From: Dehalococcoidia bacterium UBA1123
GTDB lineage: Bacteria > Chloroflexota > Dehalococcoidia > Lucifugimonadales > UBA1123
Assembly: GCA_002313895.1 (NCBI GenBank)
Contig: DCAW01000057.1
Location: forward strand, 14,454-37,601
DNA length: 23,148 nt
Direction of reading: 5' to 3'
Notes under the pieces: generated by a model
Database searches by the model: none
Told to the model about the DNA's origin: nothing
Seen by the model: only the letters and a program-made list of their open reading frames with translations
Shown: positions 22,218-23,148 of the stretch, in pieces
How the letters are laid out: the number at the start of each line of letters is the position of its first letter
Numbering within the stretch: the first letter of the stretch is position 1
Translations under genes and position numbers: made by a program

Positions 22218-22840
22218 GACGGGGTCTTGGCCTTCTCGCCAGCATCTTCGGTCGGTATCTCGACTTCGACAGCAACCGGTGTGTTTGCGGGAGTCGTCGT
22301 TTTCTTTGGAGCGCGCTTCCTGACCGGCCTAGGTTTGTCGTCCTTCTTGATTGGGATGCCGCTGTTTTTCTCAGGCTGTTTGGGAGTCCAACCGGTCTTC
22401 TCCCGGTATTCCTTGCCCATTTTTAGAAGTTGGGCCAGATCAACACGATTGTCGTTGCGTTGGAACTTGCTCAACTCGTGCTCGTGGCTCATCTCGATGG
22501 CGTCGAAATTGCAAACGTCAACGCAAATCTGGCAGAGAATACACCGGCCAAGATTTATTTCAAAGTAGTCGACAATCTTGCGCCGCCGGCTGGTGTCATC
22601 GGCGAATTTTGGGTTGTCCTTCATCTCAGCAGTCATACATTGAGTGGGACACTCTCGAATGCAGACCATGCAGCCCGTGCAGTACGGCTCGTCAACATCC
22701 TCATCCCACAGGAGCGCGGGAAAACCCATGTACCGTTTGGCAACCGCCAGGCGTTTTTTAGGGTCTGGATATTGGGCTGTGACAGGTTTGCGGAACGCCG
22801 TTTTCAGCGTCACCACAAGCCCTTCTAGGAAACCAATCAT
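22214..22840 (-). CDS. nuoI: NADH-quinone oxidoreductase subunit I, with long C-terminal tail
   Basis: This 208-residue protein carries two [4Fe-4S] clusters (N6a and N6b) that pass electrons toward quinone. Ligand sets are C54-C57-C60-C64 (CTGCMVCIRECP) and C100-C103-C106-C110 (CILCQICVDVCN); the second motif ends in CN where CP is usual. The N-terminus MIGFLEGLVVTLKTAFRKPVT matches the membrane-surface helix. From about residue 155 a Lys/Pro/Thr/Glu-rich tail (KKDDKPRPVRKRAPKKTTT and on) runs about 50 residues past the conserved core. No ribosome site is clear; the 26-nt gap after nuoH contains three 7-nt repeats. Confidence 0.97.
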   Translation of the reverse strand: MIGFLEGLVVTLKTAFRKPVTAQYPDPKKRLAVAKRYMGFPALLWDEDVDEPYCTGCMVCIRECPTQCMTAEMKDNPKFADDTSRRRKIVDYFEINLGRCILCQICVDVCNFDAIEMSHEHELSKFQRNDNRVDLAQLLKMGKEYREKTGWTPKQPEKNSGIPIKKDDKPRPVRKRAPKKTTTPANTPVAVEVEIPTEDAGEKAKTPS

Positions 22841-22849
22841 TCGTTTTTT

Positions 22850-22870
22850 CTATCAGCTTTCAGCGATCAG
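22850..22870 (-). repeat. Three tandem 7-bp repeats at the nuoH-nuoI junction
   Basis: Read on the minus strand: CTGATCG, CTGAAAG, CTGATAG, directly end to end. The first copy contains the nuoH TGA stop codon; the rest lies in the spacer before nuoI. Repeats of this CTGAtaG/CTGAaaG kind occur in spacers of many bacteria, from memory. No function is apparent. Confidence 0.5.
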
Positions 22871-23148
22871 TTTTCTGTCCCCGACGCCGTCTCAGGAACC
22901 GGTGGTTGCGCGGTTGCCCTGATCGCATGCACTGTCACCGTATGACGTTCTATGCTCGTTCCGGGGTTTTTGACGATCAGATAAAATGTCCCGCCCAATA
23001 GTACCAGAGATAATACCGTAAGCGTCCATAACGGCCAGCCGTAAAATAAAACGATTCCCGTGATTACGATGTTAATAAACGATAACGGCACCAACATCTT
23101 CCACCCGAAAGACATAAGTTGGTCGATTCTCAGCCTCGGGTACGTGCC
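22867..23148 (-). CDS. nuoH: NADH-quinone oxidoreductase subunit H (C-terminal part, runs off the window)
   Basis: The last 93 residues of NuoH are present, entering from the right edge. The segment GTYPRLRIDQLMSFGWKMLVP is the hallmark NuoH motif near the quinone pocket (PR.R.DQLM..GWK..LP). One membrane helix of the core follows, then an extra predicted helix (PLWTLTVLSLVLLGGTFYLI) and a polar tail. NuoH forms the quinone-entry site between the peripheral and membrane arms. A shorter reading from the internal Met at 23115 would be an artefact, since the frame is open and conserved upstream to the edge. Confidence 0.95.
   Translation of the reverse strand, partial: GTYPRLRIDQLMSFGWKMLVPLSFINIVITGIVLFYGWPLWTLTVLSLVLLGGTFYLIVKNPGTSIERHTVTVHAIRATAQPPVPETASGTEN

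Noticed and set aside
22867..23115. A separate 82-residue small membrane protein gene
   Set aside because: The frame is open and conserved upstream to the window edge (PRLRIDQLM before the Met), so it is the C-terminus of NuoH.

Overview
This 23 kb window looks like a piece of a Chloroflexota chromosome, most plausibly from the marine SAR202/Dehalococcoidia side. That is inference from gene content (HpaB-type flavin oxygenase, LLM oxidoreductase, tandem CaiB/BaiF CoA-transferase, lone molybdenum hydroxylase, PIG-L deacetylase, a full-size nuo cluster, TTG starts); no rRNA or phylogenetic marker was tested. No rRNA, tRNA, IS element, prophage or CRISPR array was seen. Genes are tightly packed and no gene-free stretch exceeds about 180 bases.

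Layout. 1-1393 (minus): the cytochrome c maturation genes ccmH and ccmF, ccmF running off the left edge. 1613-3598 (plus): a stand-alone AAA_26/DRTGG protein (the phosphotransacetylase N-terminal module without its catalytic domain) and a DUF362 protein. 3614-5606 (minus): an HpaB-type oxygenase and a VOC extradiol-dioxygenase-like protein. 5748-11430 (plus): a run of genes for a family I CoA-transferase-like pair, a GNAT acetyltransferase, a D-2-hydroxyacid dehydrogenase and a tandem family III CoA-transferase. 11431-13049 (minus): a MOSC protein and an LLM oxidoreductase. 13206-15515 (plus): a molybdenum hydroxylase large subunit, closed by a strong bidirectional terminator. 15570-16289 (minus): a PIG-L deacetylase. 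16409-23148 (minus): respiratory complex I genes in the order nuoH(partial)-I-J-K-L-M-N, most of them overlapping by 4 nt.

The middle of the window (3.6-15.5 kb) reads as a catabolic island: oxygenation, possible extradiol ring cleavage, CoA chemistry, hydroxyacid oxidation and Mo-dependent hydroxylation. The flanks (cytochrome c maturation and complex I) are respiratory housekeeping. The pathway substrate cannot be told from sequence.

The most interesting spot is the CoA-transferase alpha gene. It is cut by one in-frame TGA at 6054-6056, and the frame is open on both sides. Starting 23 nt after the TGA is a perfect 7-bp hairpin with a GGC loop, which fits the published bacterial SECIS rules. 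The TGA falls where, by an alignment from memory, IpdA-type homologues carry a catalytic residue, and the partner beta subunit lacks the usual catalytic Glu. A plain nonsense mutation or sequencing error remains the simplest explanation; selenocysteine recoding or a split, re-initiated subunit are testable alternatives.
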